A stretch of 64,000 nucleotides of DNA, from the NCBI GenBank assembly GCA_905250125.1, contig CAJNOL010000550.1, positions 1 to 64,000 of the forward strand. The letters run 5' to 3'. Shown piece by piece: positions 38,701 through 53,060 of the stretch. How positions within the stretch are numbered: the stretch's first letter is position 1; each line of letters opens with the position of its first letter. This DNA is from Rotaria sordida. Lineage: Eukaryota > Rotifera > Eurotatoria > Philodinida > Philodinidae. A model generated the notes under the pieces. It was given only the letters and a program-made list of their open reading frames with translations. It was not told the DNA's origin and did no database searches. Position numbers and translations under genes: made by a program.

Positions 38701-39354
38701 GGTTACATATTTCTGGATGAAAGTTTTTTTAATTTTGATCATTCAGTGAAGTAGCACATAGTCGAAAGTAGTTTTTATGCGGAAGAAAAAATGATTCAAT
38801 TTTTTTCGTATTACTGCCAAACTTGCAGTAGCTACAATAAGTTTAATAATGATAAAAACCGCGTTGTTCCTGAAAAATAAACTGGATCTTCAAATTTTGG
38901 TATGAAGTTTTTTTTTCTTTTCCTACAAAGACTATTTTTGACTACATGCTGCTTCACTGCAAGGTTAGAACCGAAAAAAAACCTTCTCGAAGAAATGGTA
39001 CGCAGCTCATAGAATTGTTTTTTTTCAGAAATTTGTATGCATTCCATGAATTCACTTCTTAATCAAAGTTCAAGAGTTTGATAAACTGTTCATTGCTCAT
39101 CCCACTAGCGACGATGATTTATTTTTAACACATTCTCTGTCTATCCAATACGCACACTAATTCAAATAGCCGATATACTATAAAACACTTCATATGTACA
39201 AAAGATACACATAATTTAACCAATTAATAAGGTTTAATATATTACTCGTACTTGAAATCGACATAGTTGTTTTACCATAAAAGGTTTTTCATAATTCGTA
39301 TCACTTCTGATGAGCAGAATTTTGTAAAACGAAAAAACAAGGACGGAAATACGC
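35705..39354. other. Intergenic, no gene seen
   Basis: About 3.6 kb of AT-rich sequence upstream of the small minus-strand gene. Frames of 64-71 codons exist but lack any recognisable motif or codon regularity. No clear inverted repeats were found by eye. Confidence 0.5.
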
Positions 39355-40340
39355 AGGTGAAGTTAGTCTCATATTCGAATAAAATCAGCCGATATTCGTC
39401 CAGGAAGCTGTTCCAGAGCGTTCCAAAGTAGAACTTGACGAGCTCTATCGATTGGTAATCTTGGATTTTCTATATCTCATACCATTTGTGAAAAAATCCC
39501 AAAATACTCATTTTTCACTATGTGAATCTTGCCACATGGTTCGTAATATCAGCCGATATTCGTACAGGAAAGTGTTCCAGGTGGGTGTGAGTGTGAGTGA
39601 TCGTCTTCCCTTCAGTCACACCCACACCCTCATCCACATCCACACCCTCACCCACGTCTACACTCACACCATCACAACGTTTTATCAGCTACTATTTGTG
39701 CAGAAAAATACTTCTGAGCGATTCCTTATTACCAGGCTGAGCCAAATCAAATTTGTTAGTGGAAGTTATGGGACGAATGACCTTACTCATACAAAGTGGC
39801 AGAATCTACCTCATGAGTTAGAATCTATTAAGTCCATATATATTGATTGTACTGAGACGGTAACAGCTACGAAAAATATAATCATACCATTATATAGAGC
39901 TCATCAAACTGTACTTGACGTGAGTCTAAAAATTTAGAATACATTTCTAGAGGAAACTTGTCGACTTTTATCGGAAAAGTTCAAAAGATGCAATAGACAA
40001 AAGCCAACATTATTTTTTCTCCTTACACATGCTTTGAGTTATGGCAACACCAAGATTACCAATTTATAGAGCTCGTCAGGTTACATTTGGAAACGTGTTG
40101 GAACAGCTCGAAGAACTTCCTAGACGAATATCGGCTGATTTTACTAACCATGTAGCAAGATTCACATAGTAAAAAATGAGTCTTTTGGGATTTTTTCACG
40201 AACGGTATGAGATATGGAAAATCCAAGGTTACCAATCGATAGAGCTCATCAAGTTTTACTTTGCAACTCGCTGGAACATCTAAAAGAACTTCCTAGACGA
40301 ATATCGGCTGGTTTTACTCGAATATGAGGCTAACTTCACG
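39355..40340. mobile_element. 1 kb palindromic element inserted in a transposase remnant
   Basis: The left arm GTGAAGTTAGTCTCATATTC is mirrored by GAATATGAGGCTAACTTCAC at the right end. Inside each arm the subunit CAGCCGATATTCGT, followed by a GGAA...GTTCCAG block, occurs twice and pairs with ACGAATATCGGCTG on the other arm. Blocks such as CATACCATTTGTGAAAAAAT mirror TTTTTTCACGAACGGTATG. The centre holds a GTGGGTGTGAG minisatellite. The element's right edge falls exactly where the transposase reading frame at 40341-41230 is cut off. Confidence 0.8.
39575..39680. repeat. GTGGGTGTGA-type minisatellite
   Basis: Short GT-rich repeats (GTGGGTGTGAGTGTGAGTG) are followed by CA-rich ones (CACACCCACACCCTCA, CACCCTCACCCACG), which are inverted relative to the first. 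It lies in the centre of the 1 kb palindrome and extends its hairpin. A 161-codon frame through it is not credible. Confidence 0.7.
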
Positions 40341-41230
40341 TGGGTCGTTGTTGACTATCTTGATCATCTTCGAAGATAATATAACGTAAATCACCTAATT
40401 TTTCTTTCGCTTTTTCTGCTATAATAGTTCGAATAAATTGTGCATATCTTTCACCAGTAACGTACAAGTTTTTCCGATGATCACTACCTTTTGATCTGAT
40501 GAGTTCTAACCACTCATCAACAAAAAATTGAAGATTGTTTAGGAAATAATCCTTGATAGGAAATACGTTCCCATAGCATGACACTTTTCTGAAAGTTTTC
40601 TTTTGGTTTCGTTTTCAATTCGTATGGAATATCAGATTTGGATTTAGCATAAATACCTTCGTTGTGTTAATTGGATTGAAGACTTAAAGTAAATATACCA
40701 CTAAAGTCTGTATTCAAAACATAAGCCCAGTCATAAAGCTTGTTTCCTTTCTTAAAACCATTTTTTTTTCGTAATCGTTTTGCAATGATAACACATGGAA
40801 GTTTTTGATCGGTTGTTAATTTTTGTACTATTTCTCTTTTCCACCATTTTAATTTTAATGATTGTTTAGTTCGCCAAATTGAACCTTTCGATGTTTTAAA
40901 ACCTTGTTGTTGAAGTTTTGTATTAACACTTCTGATGGATGCGTTTTTGGCTATTCGAAGATTGTTTTTCATAGCTTGAATATTTTCAAGTGTTGTTGTT
41001 GTTGTTGTACGTGGTGCACCCGATCTTGGCAAATCATTCACCTGATTTCCATTTAGAATTTTCCCAACTTTGACGTTGAAAGCACATTTCGTTGTATAAG
41101 ATGGCGAATTTTCAGATTGAATAAGAAAATTTTTAATTTCTTTAGATTTTCATGATGGATGTATTTGTTTTAAATGTAATACAAATGAACGAAATTCTTT
41201 TGTATCTGTCGCTGATTGTTCACGTGACAT
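40341..41230 (-). pseudogene. Tc1/mariner-like transposase remnant, truncated
   Basis: On the minus strand an ATG at 41230-41228 opens MSREQSATDTKEFRSF. After one in-frame TGA the frame continues through an HTH-rich N-terminal part with a GAPRTTTTT linker, SIRSVNTKLQQQG and SIWRTKQSLK. It then reaches DWAYVLNTDFSGIFTL, which fits the first catalytic Asp region. After a stop near 40667 and a frame change, a second stretch (from about 40584) ends YIIFEDDQDSQQR, matching the second catalytic Asp block (FQQDNAPxH-like) with the His replaced. The third acidic residue would follow but is cut off by the palindrome. Not functional. Confidence 0.65.
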
Positions 41231-44200
41231 TCTGTGTTGATTCAGTTGTAACAGACTAATGTTATTACTGATAAACTGCGTTCATCGACACGTGTAGAAG
41301 CAAAAATATATCGATAAAAAAAAGATTTTCTACTCTGGCACACGATAGTTAAAACACCCTGGAAATAACAACTTTAGCTGTCGGAGAACTTTGAAAAAAT
41401 ACATCGCAGTGTTTTTTGCAGTTTCTCATCAATAGGTTTAGATATAGATTCGAAACTTTGTGACTATGTAGTATTATGTATGCTCAACAACCCATCAAAG
41501 TTTCAAAAAGATTCGCTTTTAATAAATGCGAAAATGAAAAACTTTTTAAATCATCTCAGCACTTCTGCGATAACTCTTATAGAGTTTTTATATACCGCAT
41601 TATTTATTTGTTCTTTTTTGCATTCCCTATCATTGACTGTGGAACGAATGAAAACGGAAAATAACTAATCGTTTCGTTTGGTATTACCACCTGGTTCTCT
41701 CCGCTGTCAATCAAGTAAAGAAGCAAGAAAGAAAAAACAGATAATATATGTGTGGTGTGCATATAAATAATATATACAAATATATATATATATATGTGTG
41801 TGTGTGTGTATTGTATTGTATAGTCTGATCAACCCAACATTGCCCATGAAATGTCTGTGTAAACATTTATAAATTAAAAAGAAAAAAATTACGAAAAATT
41901 TATCAAATGAATTACAGTTCTCAGGCAACATTCGATACAAGTTATTTACTCTTGTTTGCTTCAAACCATAGCACAATCATTTCTTAGCCACAACAGGCAA
42001 TACTAGAATTCAAACCTGTAAAAAGCTGTCTGTTCTCTTAAAAAACCAGAACTGATACTATATATTCTAAGGATTTTATCATACGATCTTTCTTCTCTTT
42101 TTGATTTGTCCTCAATGTAGTAAAAATGTTTATGTCTATGCATACTAGTTGAAAACTTAGCAGAAGAAGACATTTCCAAAAAGGCTTTTTTTGTTACAGT
42201 TTCAGTGGTATATCATTGTCTTATGACAACAGATACATTTTCTCAAACCTCTGATCTACCATTTCTGTAACTGTCAATGTGTAATATAGACACTTAAAGA
42301 ATCATATCTTTTCTTCAAATATCAACAGAGATCAAGGATACACAAGCTTCGTTGTAAGCAACCTTTACAATATTATGAGTAGCATGTTTTAGGTTAAAGG
42401 CAGAAGATAAATTTTTTATAGGTTTCTATTTGAGCAATTTTCGTAGCTCGTCATGAAAGCTATTGATGCTCAAAAAATCGTTTCAATTCTGAATCTAATA
42501 GTAGAGATTATAGATAACCAACAATAACACGATGTAGTCTTCAGAGGATCCTAGGTAGCAGGTATACTAAACTTTTCATTATCAAATTTTCATTTTAATT
42601 CGAGACCATTCATATATTCTTTTTGTTCAGAATTTTAATTCTTTATCAAATAATATATAAATTATCTATCATACTATATGAATATTATTCCAAAAATGAG
42701 CGAATCTCATCTGTCATTTTATCTTTCTAAAGGTCATAAGGAAGACTATTTGGTCGAGTACCAAAATAAAAGAAAAGTATCATTGATCAAAGTGAAATTT
42801 ATAGAAATGACTACTAATTTTGCACTCTATCAGTACTTCAAGTTTCACATCAAATGATATTTGTTTTCTAATTGAGCTAAAATAGTCTCAAATGGTTTTC
42901 ACTCTTTTATCTTTGAGCACCTCTCATATATTTGTATTAAAATATATAGTCGTACTCTTTAGTAAAAAACCTTGAATGAGCTTTTGGTCTTTTTCCAGAA
43001 TGTTTTTACGTTAAAAGACGCAGTTTTTCACGGGCTCTCTTCTATTGCAATGAGATTTCTGGGAGTCTTCAATTTTAGATCTTACTAGTAGAAAAACTTG
43101 AAAAAAAATGCAAAAATCCTTTACTTTTTCATGAAAAAGAAACATTTTATTGGCTCTGTTGTTTCACTAAATGATGTATACGAAGGGACGAAAAAAACAT
43201 AATCTGACAGAAGAAAAGCTCTCCTTGCTTTTTGGCAAAAGTCATCGCTATGTTAATGCTCGAAATAATGAAGTCTTTTTGTAGTATATTAAAAAGTACG
43301 AGAAAATAAATATGCGTCTTCTACCTCTTTAAAACCTATCACCATTGCGTACCTCGTAATTTGACAAGAGATTGTCAGATCAACCTGATACTTCGGATAT
43401 AGTAGTATCTCTATGAGGCCTTTGTTTTCAGATAATTAGATCCAAAATCAAAAAATGTTCTCTGGCCATATTGTCTAATATATTGACGAACTCCCTTTAA
43501 AAAAATGTGTTTTTATCTTGATGGTATACTGAAAAAAGGCTCGAACTACTTTTTTTCCAGGCTTATCTATAAATCTACTACGAAATAATAGTATTGACTT
43601 TCGTTTTTGATTGATTTTAAACATTAGTTTAATATCGTATTGGATTTTGTTTGATATACAATCTGAAATTTATAACAATAAAGCCAAACTCATTCTCTAC
43701 ATTTCATAAGTCATGATAAACATTTTTATCTATTACTAAAATGAGAAAAGAGATAAATATAATAGGACATCACGGATTGTGATAACACACGGATTAAGAA
43801 TTTCTCTGTTGAAACAAATGACTCTAAATTACTGTTAGGTTATATAGAAACCAAAAATGTTCAGGTACTCTAGAAAATACATTTCAATCAACATATTCTG
43901 CTTTGAGAACAAAGTTAAAGAATGAAAACTGTTTCTTATCATTATTATTTTATGCTTTAACAAAGATCAGTGACGCGTCAGTAAAGTCAACAATACCTAT
44001 TCAGTCAGTTAGTCATCATAGTGTTATCGTTTAATCCTGTTGACAGTTGGGTTATAATGTATGCTGTTATTTTCTTTTATATTTGCTTTCATATAGGTGT
44101 ATGCAAATGTCTATATACAACTGTGTTTCGAAAAGAAATCCTTCTGTTGACACAATAACATCCCATTGTTTTTTGTAGATGACAATATTATCTAAATAGT

Positions 44201-44378
44201 GTCTCGCCATCGGTTCTTTTTTTCTCTATGAACGTCAATGATAACAGGTGTTGTTATCTTCCATGAACAGTTTTTGTTTATTTGAAAAATAAGAAAAAAA
44301 AGGTTAAAAAATTATTCATATATATCTACATAAGTTTTTTTTATCTTAATTTTTTTACAGAAAAAAATAAGAATTATT
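41231..44378. other. Intergenic, no intact gene; microsatellite at 41775-41812
   Basis: AT-rich sequence with a (TA)n(TG)n microsatellite at about 41775-41812. A 62-codon frame at 41476-41664 and an 89-codon minus frame at 41707-41976 lack domain signals. The last 20 bases (TTTTTTTACAG) look like an acceptor for the aminotransferase copy that follows, so a 5' non-coding exon may lie here. Confidence 0.5.
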
Positions 44379-45778
<1,400 letters not shown>

Positions 45779-47847
45779 TGTTATTTTTGAAATTGATTTT
45801 AACCTTTAGATATCTTACTCTTTATTTTATTTTAATCTTCGTATTTCTTTTTTATTTTGTAGATTTATCTTTTGTTTGACATTTTCTTCATGATTTTTAT
45901 CATGTCTTTGGTGTCCTTTATTTTTTTTAAAAAAAAACATAATGTGTATATGCATGCACATGTTATTTATAGAGACTTTACTTAATTCTAATTTCCTAGG
46001 GATTCAAAATAACAAAAATAGCTCTCAATACATCTGTATCCTTCTATCTCGTATGTTGTCAATAAAATCCGTCTTCTATTAGATTCTAATAGTTGCATGA
46101 TGTACATAGATATATCATTGTCATTGCTCGTCTTTCTTCTTTTTTTTTTTTTACCCCTTGTCATGTTTATGATGCTTTATCGACACGAACAACCAGTAAA
46201 GAACGGAACACAAAGGTTTAATCTCATGGGTGTGGTGTACATTTAGTGTTAGAGACAGATGAGAGATCAATTTTTGACGACTGACTACCACCGTATAAAT
46301 TTTTTTATCCCTTCTCTAACAACGGTGACGGTCGTATGCGTTGTTATGATGATGGCCGTCGTCGTCGTCGTAGTTGTAGTAGAAGTATAATAGCACTAGT
46401 GCAACTTTTTTTCTCTCTCTTTCTCTATTTCTTTCTCGTGTCTTTTCAACTGATTACACATACACACATACGCAACTGGATCCTTCGTATTCATTTTCAA
46501 TGTCCCTCGCGTTCATTATAACAAAGAGAAGCAGAGAGAAAGGGAGAAAAGTAATCATAACAAAGCAAAAAAAAACAAAACTCTACTGAACAGTTTAAGG
46601 TAAGTAATGCTCGCTTGCTTGCATCATTGAACTTTTATAGAGTAAATTTTCTCTTTACTTGCCGGTTTTTTTTATGCATACAGTTCTTTGTTTTAGGTTA
46701 TATGTGCATTTTTCTTTCGACACGATTGACTATCGGTCAGAAAAACGACTGCTATATTAGTCTTCATTAATAACTTTTCAGACATTCTACCGTCTACGAC
46801 TTGCGATAAATAGGCGTAACAGCTGGTCTTGGTGTTTTTTTGACCGTCTTCTTCTTTTTCTTTTTCTTCTTATTCATATAATATTATTCACAAGAATTGA
46901 GAATACATAAACTATAGTTTAATCCTAAGAGAAATGAGACACATTCACAAAAGAAGATATTATTGTAATGTATTAGGTTAAATCATTACTGTGAGTATCG
47001 ACTACGTGAAAAGTGATGATCAAATTATGTAAACATTTTGTGACGTCATTATCAAAAGAGAAAGTATACATATGTGTATTTCTAGGTAAGCATATCTATT
47101 CATGGCCTCAAAATTCGACATATAGACACACACACTTATATATATATATATATATGTGTTGTACATCTTTTCGAGGACGAAAAGGACGAAAATGCGCAGA
47201 AAGTAATAAATAAAATACATAAGTAGAAGAACAAATAATATAAAAGGAAATAAATGTGAGAAGTATGTTCAGGGTCATTTATTTTATTTCGTCTTTAAAT
47301 AATCTAGAAAATAACAACACGTTGATATAAGCCTTACAGTATTATTAGGCAATTCGAATATTGATTCAATTTGTTCATATATATAGTTCAATGTTTTTGT
47401 TGTGGTTTGTGTGAATAAGAGAGAAAATGTACATAGGATAAAGTAAGTAAAGACACGGAGAGGTCGACTATTTTCGATTTCATTATTGTCTATGCATGCG
47501 TATGTGAACAGAAAGAGAAAGAAGAAGAGAGAAACATGTTACACCGTCAGCATTACCACCGCAAGCTAGCTGAATTGGACTATGTCAATAGTAATATTAA
47601 CAACAGAAGCAATAGCAATAGCATTACCAGTGATTTTATATGTTCTTCACATATTATTCTTCAATTGAGTCAAGTATTCGTGGGAAGGATAAAATATTAT
47701 CAGGTTCTAAGAAAAACAAAAAAAAATGAATGTGATGGCATTCCATAAGAAATGTAAATTTTACTAATAACCAATTCATATTCTTGTAGATTTCATCTTT
47801 TTTTTCTTTAATTCTACTAAAATTTATTTGAATCTCTTCAATATCTG
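45779..47847. other. Upstream region of the COBL homolog
   Basis: No protein-coding exon is supported. The stretch has T-rich runs, a GTC/CGT-rich patch at 46358-46375, and (TA)n near 47138-47155. The in-frame TAA at 47818-47820 limits the COBL start to the ATG at 47848. Frames such as 47536-47748 are more likely 5' UTR or chance. Confidence 0.5.
46560..46605 (+). promoter_or_regulatory. Possible 5' non-coding exon and strong donor upstream of COBL
   Basis: The sequence CAGTTTAAG followed by GTAAGTAATG at 46600 is a near-consensus splice donor in a stretch without coding potential. A candidate acceptor (TTCTTGTAG) lies at about 47790, 58 bp before the COBL ATG. This suggests a non-coding first exon ending at 46599 and a promoter upstream, around 46200-46500. 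No TATA or other element can be singled out in such AT-rich DNA. Confidence 0.35.
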
Positions 47848-50800
47848 ATGATGCCAATAGTAGAACAAAGTTCCGTTCATCATCACCATGGTCATGGTCA
47901 TCAAACATTTTATCACGAACAACATATACCAGAAGAAACTAACAAGATACAATTAACACTTATCTTACCAAATGGTGTTCCATCCATAATTAATGTTGAT
48001 GCAAAGTAATTAATTATATTTTTCTATTAATATATTTTTATCTATATATCATTTGTTTCTATTAGTACTCCAATGATGGATTTACTTGTACAAGCAGCAT
48101 CATTAAATAAACTTAATCCAAGTAGTTATTCACTTGTTGTACTTGATTCGAATCAACATGTTATACATTTCAAAGCTAATCAAACAGTTGGACAAATTGG
48201 TATGTATTTGAAAATATTTTCCAAATAAAATTAATTCAAATAAAAATATTTAAAAACAACAAAAAAAAACGCAGATCTTTCATATTTTTTCAGTTAAAAA
48301 TTGTCATTTACCACAAATAAACGGTAATTTATACATTGCTGTTCTTTTTCTTTGTCTTATGTTTGTTGCTTCATACATTAATTTTATTTATTTGATTATT
48401 GAATAAAATAATAATGAAAACTTTTTCTTCTTAAGGTTCATCAACTATTAGTCTCCAACCAAAAGAATCAACACATTCAAATTCATCATCAAAACCTAAA
48501 ACTCAACCATTTGAAGTATGTTAATAAATATTTTTCTATTAAATTTTCTCTACCAAAAAAATCAAATTTAGATTACAGTTCGTCTACAAGTTAATTTACC
48601 AGATGCACAAAAAATTTTATTACGTATTGATCCAACATTACCATTATATGATATAAAAGAACAAATATGTAAACAAAAAAAATATATAAATTCAAATCAA
48701 TATACATTACGTTTACCAAATAAACTTGATCAACCATTATTACTTGGTTTATCATTAGCCGAATATAAAACAAATGAACTTACATTAATATATAATAAAC
48801 AATTGGAATTTGAACAAGAATACAATACAAATCAAATTCAAACATTTGATCGTCTTTATCGTATACGTTCAGAAAGTCAACCACCAAAAGAAAATTTTCT
48901 ACATATACAACAACAAAATGAACAAAAATTAATAAATACAAAACAAATTAATCGATCAAATACAAATCGTTCATCAACATTACGTCCATCACATACAACA
49001 TTACATGCTTATTGGAATGATCCTAATTTTGATACACAATCACAATTATCAACTAGTTCATCAATAGCAAAGAAACGTCGTGCACCACGACCACCTGGTT
49101 CTATAAATTCTAAAAGGCCTGATTCACAAATTGTTTATATTCAAGAACAAGAACAAACATCAAATAATATTAATTTACATTCATTACCATTACATATTGA
49201 TCATCATCAAAGTCATGAATCACTTCAATCAGAAAATACAAAGAAAAAACGAAAAGCACCGATTGTTGCTCCAATAAATTCAGTTCAAGAAAAAGATGAA
49301 ATTGATCAAATAGAACAAAAACAAAATCTAACAAATAGTATTGCTCGACCAGGTAGATTAGGAAATTTTATTTTCTTTCCGTAAGATCACCCGCTTCAAC
49401 AATCCATCCTAGGTTAGGTCTATTCAAATGACATGACATTTTCAAGATATGTTGCAGAGGCTATGGTAAAATGCTCAGCCCTATATCATGATATTTTTGC
49501 GAGATATTCAACAAACAAAGCTCAAAAATAGTTCATTTGACAACCGAAAATTCTCTGTAAGCCTTCAGTCTATAAACTTAATTCTTTTTTTTTGTTTGAA
49601 AGAACATGTCAGAATGCAGGGCATGACAAAGGTCTTTTTTTTTAATTCTTATTTTATAATCTTGAAACAACCACCTAGGGCTTGCGTGAAGCCCAGCTAG
49701 TTTCATCATACTGTTATAAGTACACCATATTAGATGAGACTGTTTATCTTTCAGATCTACTTTAGTGAAGACTAATAAAGTATGTTGATAATATCTACTA
49801 GTTACGCTCAACTATTATTTATATGAGTAGACAGTCCCGAAGTACATATGAACGCTTGTTGACTACCTGGGGTTCGTACGGACTCCCTAGTGAGATTCAT
49901 TGTTGTATTATGTATTTGTAATATTTAATTGAATCATGTCCTTTTAGGTATGTGTTGAGGACATTTAGTACAGTACATCGATAACGTCAGCTAATCATAC
50001 GAAAAGAGAGCATGATAAGACCATGCAAAAAGACTACATAAATATAGTTCGAATTATCTGCTTTTCTGTTTTTTTTTTTTTAATCAAGTCTTCTCTCTAA
50101 AGTCGTCATATGTCCATAATAAACTAGTAACAACTTCGTCTATAATAATTATTTTATTTATTGGAATCTAGACAAATCTCAGATGGACAAAAAGTAGTAG
50201 TCCTTAAGTTGGTCATGTTTGGGTTAAGCGGAGAAAAGTTTAATGTCTTGAGAAACTCTCAAAAAAAAATGCCACTCTAATTATAAAAGTAGTCTTTTAT
50301 ATAATAGTAGCAAAGCTTAATTCAAAAAAGGGGCTCTGCTATGCTGTGCATATTGGCATACTTTTTACAGCAAAAAAAGTTACATATATAGAATGAAGGT
50401 TCACAGAAAATATTGGATTGCACGATAAAAAAAGCATGTTTTTCCAACAGAAAGTGACGGAAGTTTTTTTCAAACAATTTTAATCTCGGATGAATCTTCT
50501 CATATATCTATCTTAACTATCACTTATTTTGAGGGATCTTCAACAACTTTTTTGTTGTATTTTCTTAGGTTCAGATCCTCCTCCACCTCCTTCAATGGCA
50601 AACACTATTTCGGCATCAACGAATAATTTACATGAAGATTTTCGTCCAACTATAGAAATGAATCAAAAATCAATTGATGAACCAGAAAAAAATGATGTAA
50701 CAATGAATCAAATGAATGAGAATCAATCTGTATTAAATTCATTACAAAATCAAACATCAACAAATGATGAATTAATTATCAGAACTAATTCTCTAGAACC

Positions 50801-53060
50801 AATAACTATTGAAATTCATTCACCATCATCAATTCATTCTCTAGAACAAATACAAATTGAATTACCAAATTCAATACCAAAAATTATTCAACAACAAGAA
50901 GAAAAATCTGAACAAGTAGAAAAGAAAATTTTTCGTTTATTAAAATAAAATAAAATTCTTTTATTTCTAGAAAGAAATTTTAACAAGTATTCCATCTATG
51001 ATTGAAACAAATATCATTGGATCTTCAATACCAAAACCACCTCGTCAAAATATTCATAAAGAAAAAAAATCTTCAACTATTAATGGTCTTCTACGTATTG
51101 TTAATGATCATAATGAACGATCAAATATTTATCAAAAAAACGATAATCAACAAAAAGAAACAAATGAAAATGTTTCTTATTTTCGTGTTGCTAAAAGTCG
51201 TTATGGAAAATTTGAAACCGATAATCGAGGTTTTGTCAATAATTCTATAGCTATATTTGATTCAACTAATCAACAAAAATCAGAACAACAAATAAATAAA
51301 AATTCAGATTCATCAGAATTATTAACAAATTCAAAACAATTCAAAACATTACCATCAAATATTGTACAACATCAAACAAAAGGTAAACAAGCATATAATT
51401 TATTAAAAAAATACGAAAAAGAAACACAATCACAATCTATTAATAATGCTGATTATTTAAAAGCAACAAATCAACAAGATAAACCATCTATGCCAATTCA
51501 GGTTTGACTTTGTAAACCGAATAATTATTTTATAAAAACTTTTTTTCTTCTTCTTTCCAGCTTCAAGTTACCGAACGAACGACTCATATTACAGTACGTT
51601 CTATCTATTGAAATAGTTTTTTTGCATGAATTTGATGACCCATCGATCTTCTCAGTACAAAGTTTGGACGGGTATAATTCGGAGATTTGAATAAATAGAT
51701 TGAGATTACACAGAAGTTTAACACACAACTATAGTATTTTTTGTTTTTTCAATGCTACGCTATAGAAATATGCCAAGTTACCCTGTTATGCAGAGTCCGA
51801 CAGACTAAAGGTAAGTATTTTGCATAGTAAGGTAAAGTAAGGTAATGGTTATAAACTATTTCTCAGTCAGCGTAAAGGATACGAAAAAATCTTACTCTAG
51901 ACGTATCTAGCAGACTACATCACACATGAACCAAACAGTATTATCACAACGGACATTTTACATAATTAGAAGGTTTCATAAAAGAGAGACAGACTGAAAA
52001 TGTCTCCCTTATCAAACATAGGAACTGAATCTGCTGTAGCGTTATCAGCAGACCAAGAGCTACATTGTTCTAAAATAGAAATGTTTTCCGCGAAGCGCTG
52101 AGGTCTGTTCAAAGATCTAATCGAACACTCCTTTTCTATTCCGTTAATAAATTTCCATCTGTTGATTTTGACAGACTCTTGAAATATCTATCCCAGTATC
52201 TCAAACATCTATCTTATAGAGAAATCACGTTCAGTGCAAACGCATAGAAAGAATCAAATCTAGAGATGTACGGGACGAAGTTTTGGAACTTTGCTTAGAC
52301 TAGGACTAGGAGTATGAGAAAAAAGTTGTCTAAACCGAATTAAAGATCATAGTTAAATATTGTATGGTTTTAAGAGAATAATCTTATATATCATATAAAT
52401 CAAAACATAATACAATAGAGGCCATCCAAAAAGGTGCTAGCCGTTGACTAAATAAATAAAAAGAAACGAGTATTGAAGAATTCTTTTAGATCTGATACGA
52501 ATAAGTTCTGGAATAATATTCTCTAGGCCAAGATCCCGAAGGCTACAATGATGGGGACCAGAATCAAAAAGTGATTGATCCTGCAATCTCTAGCTAAACC
52601 GCTCCAAGTAGAAGGAAATTTATTTTAGGCAAGTGTAGTAGAAGTAAGAGAGTGTTCCAATTATTGATTTCACGCAAATAGGGAATCTATTGAAACATTT
52701 ATCAAATGTATATATATATATATATTTTAGGTTACGGTAGAAAGTGATCGTAAACAATTGATAACACAAACTTCACCTGTATCACAAGAATCATCATCAC
52801 CACCAGCACCACCAATACTTGCACCAAAACCATTTGGTAAAACTATAGCAGAATATCGTACAATACGTGGAATAGGTAATAATGATGAAACAATAACTCC
52901 AATACGTAATAGAATAACATCATCAACTGATATAAATAATAAACGACGAACATCATTGGATAATAATAAACGACTAAGTACAAATTTAGCTGCATCACAT
53001 GACGCATTAATGGAATCAATTCGACAATTTGGTGGTTCACAAAATTTAAGAAAAAAATAA
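47848..53060 (+). CDS. COBL: Cordon-bleu (COBL) homolog, WH2-type actin regulator
   Basis: Nine coding exons join in phase: 47848-48005, 48066-48199, 48294-48323, 48436-48515, 48572-49352, 50569-50915, 50971-51501, 51561-51593, 52731-53060. They total 2,424 nt, giving 807 residues. After a His-rich start comes a ubiquitin-like domain (ILPNGVPSIINV, PMMDLLVQAASLNKLNPSSY), then a second one with the Cobl pattern (ITVRLQVNLPDAQKILLRID, LPLYDIKEQICKQ). Basic-proline motifs KKRRAPRPPGS and KKKRKAP match the conserved KRAP motifs of Cobl. A long disordered region leads to a C-terminal WH2-like segment (SHDALMESIRQFGG, then LRKK). Cobl proteins bind and nucleate actin, in neurons and at cilia or microvilli in vertebrates. 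Only one WH2 is visible here, against three in vertebrate Cobl. Two of the exons are 30 and 33 nt. The start is fixed by an upstream in-frame stop; the second Met codon follows at once. Confidence 0.88.
49353..50568 (+). other. Long intron 5 of COBL
   Basis: A 1.2 kb AT-rich intron. It is less T-run-rich than intergenic DNA and probably contains old transposon sequence, but I found no clear inverted repeat or homology to the other copies in this window. The acceptor TTTTCTTAG ends at 50568. Confidence 0.45.
52262..52510. mobile_element. Dispersed non-autonomous element, copy 2 (COBL intron 8)
   Basis: It is collinear with 24896-25186: CTAGAGATGTACGGGACGAA at the left, then GTTAAATATTGTATGGTTTT, a CATCCAAAAAGGTGCTAG block, CGAGTATTGAAGAATTC and TTCTCTAG. 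The right terminus is less complete than in copy 1. It sits in the 1.1 kb intron between the 33-nt exon and the last exon of COBL. Confidence 0.6.

Noticed and set aside
39452..39937. 161-codon open frame with His/Thr repeats
   Set aside because: It lies wholly inside the 1 kb palindrome and runs through its minisatellite; no domain.
49871..49895. GGTTCGTAC-type T-loop-like sequence as a possible tRNA
   Set aside because: No matching acceptor stem, D-arm or anticodon arm could be laid out around it. No tRNA or rRNA was found in the window.
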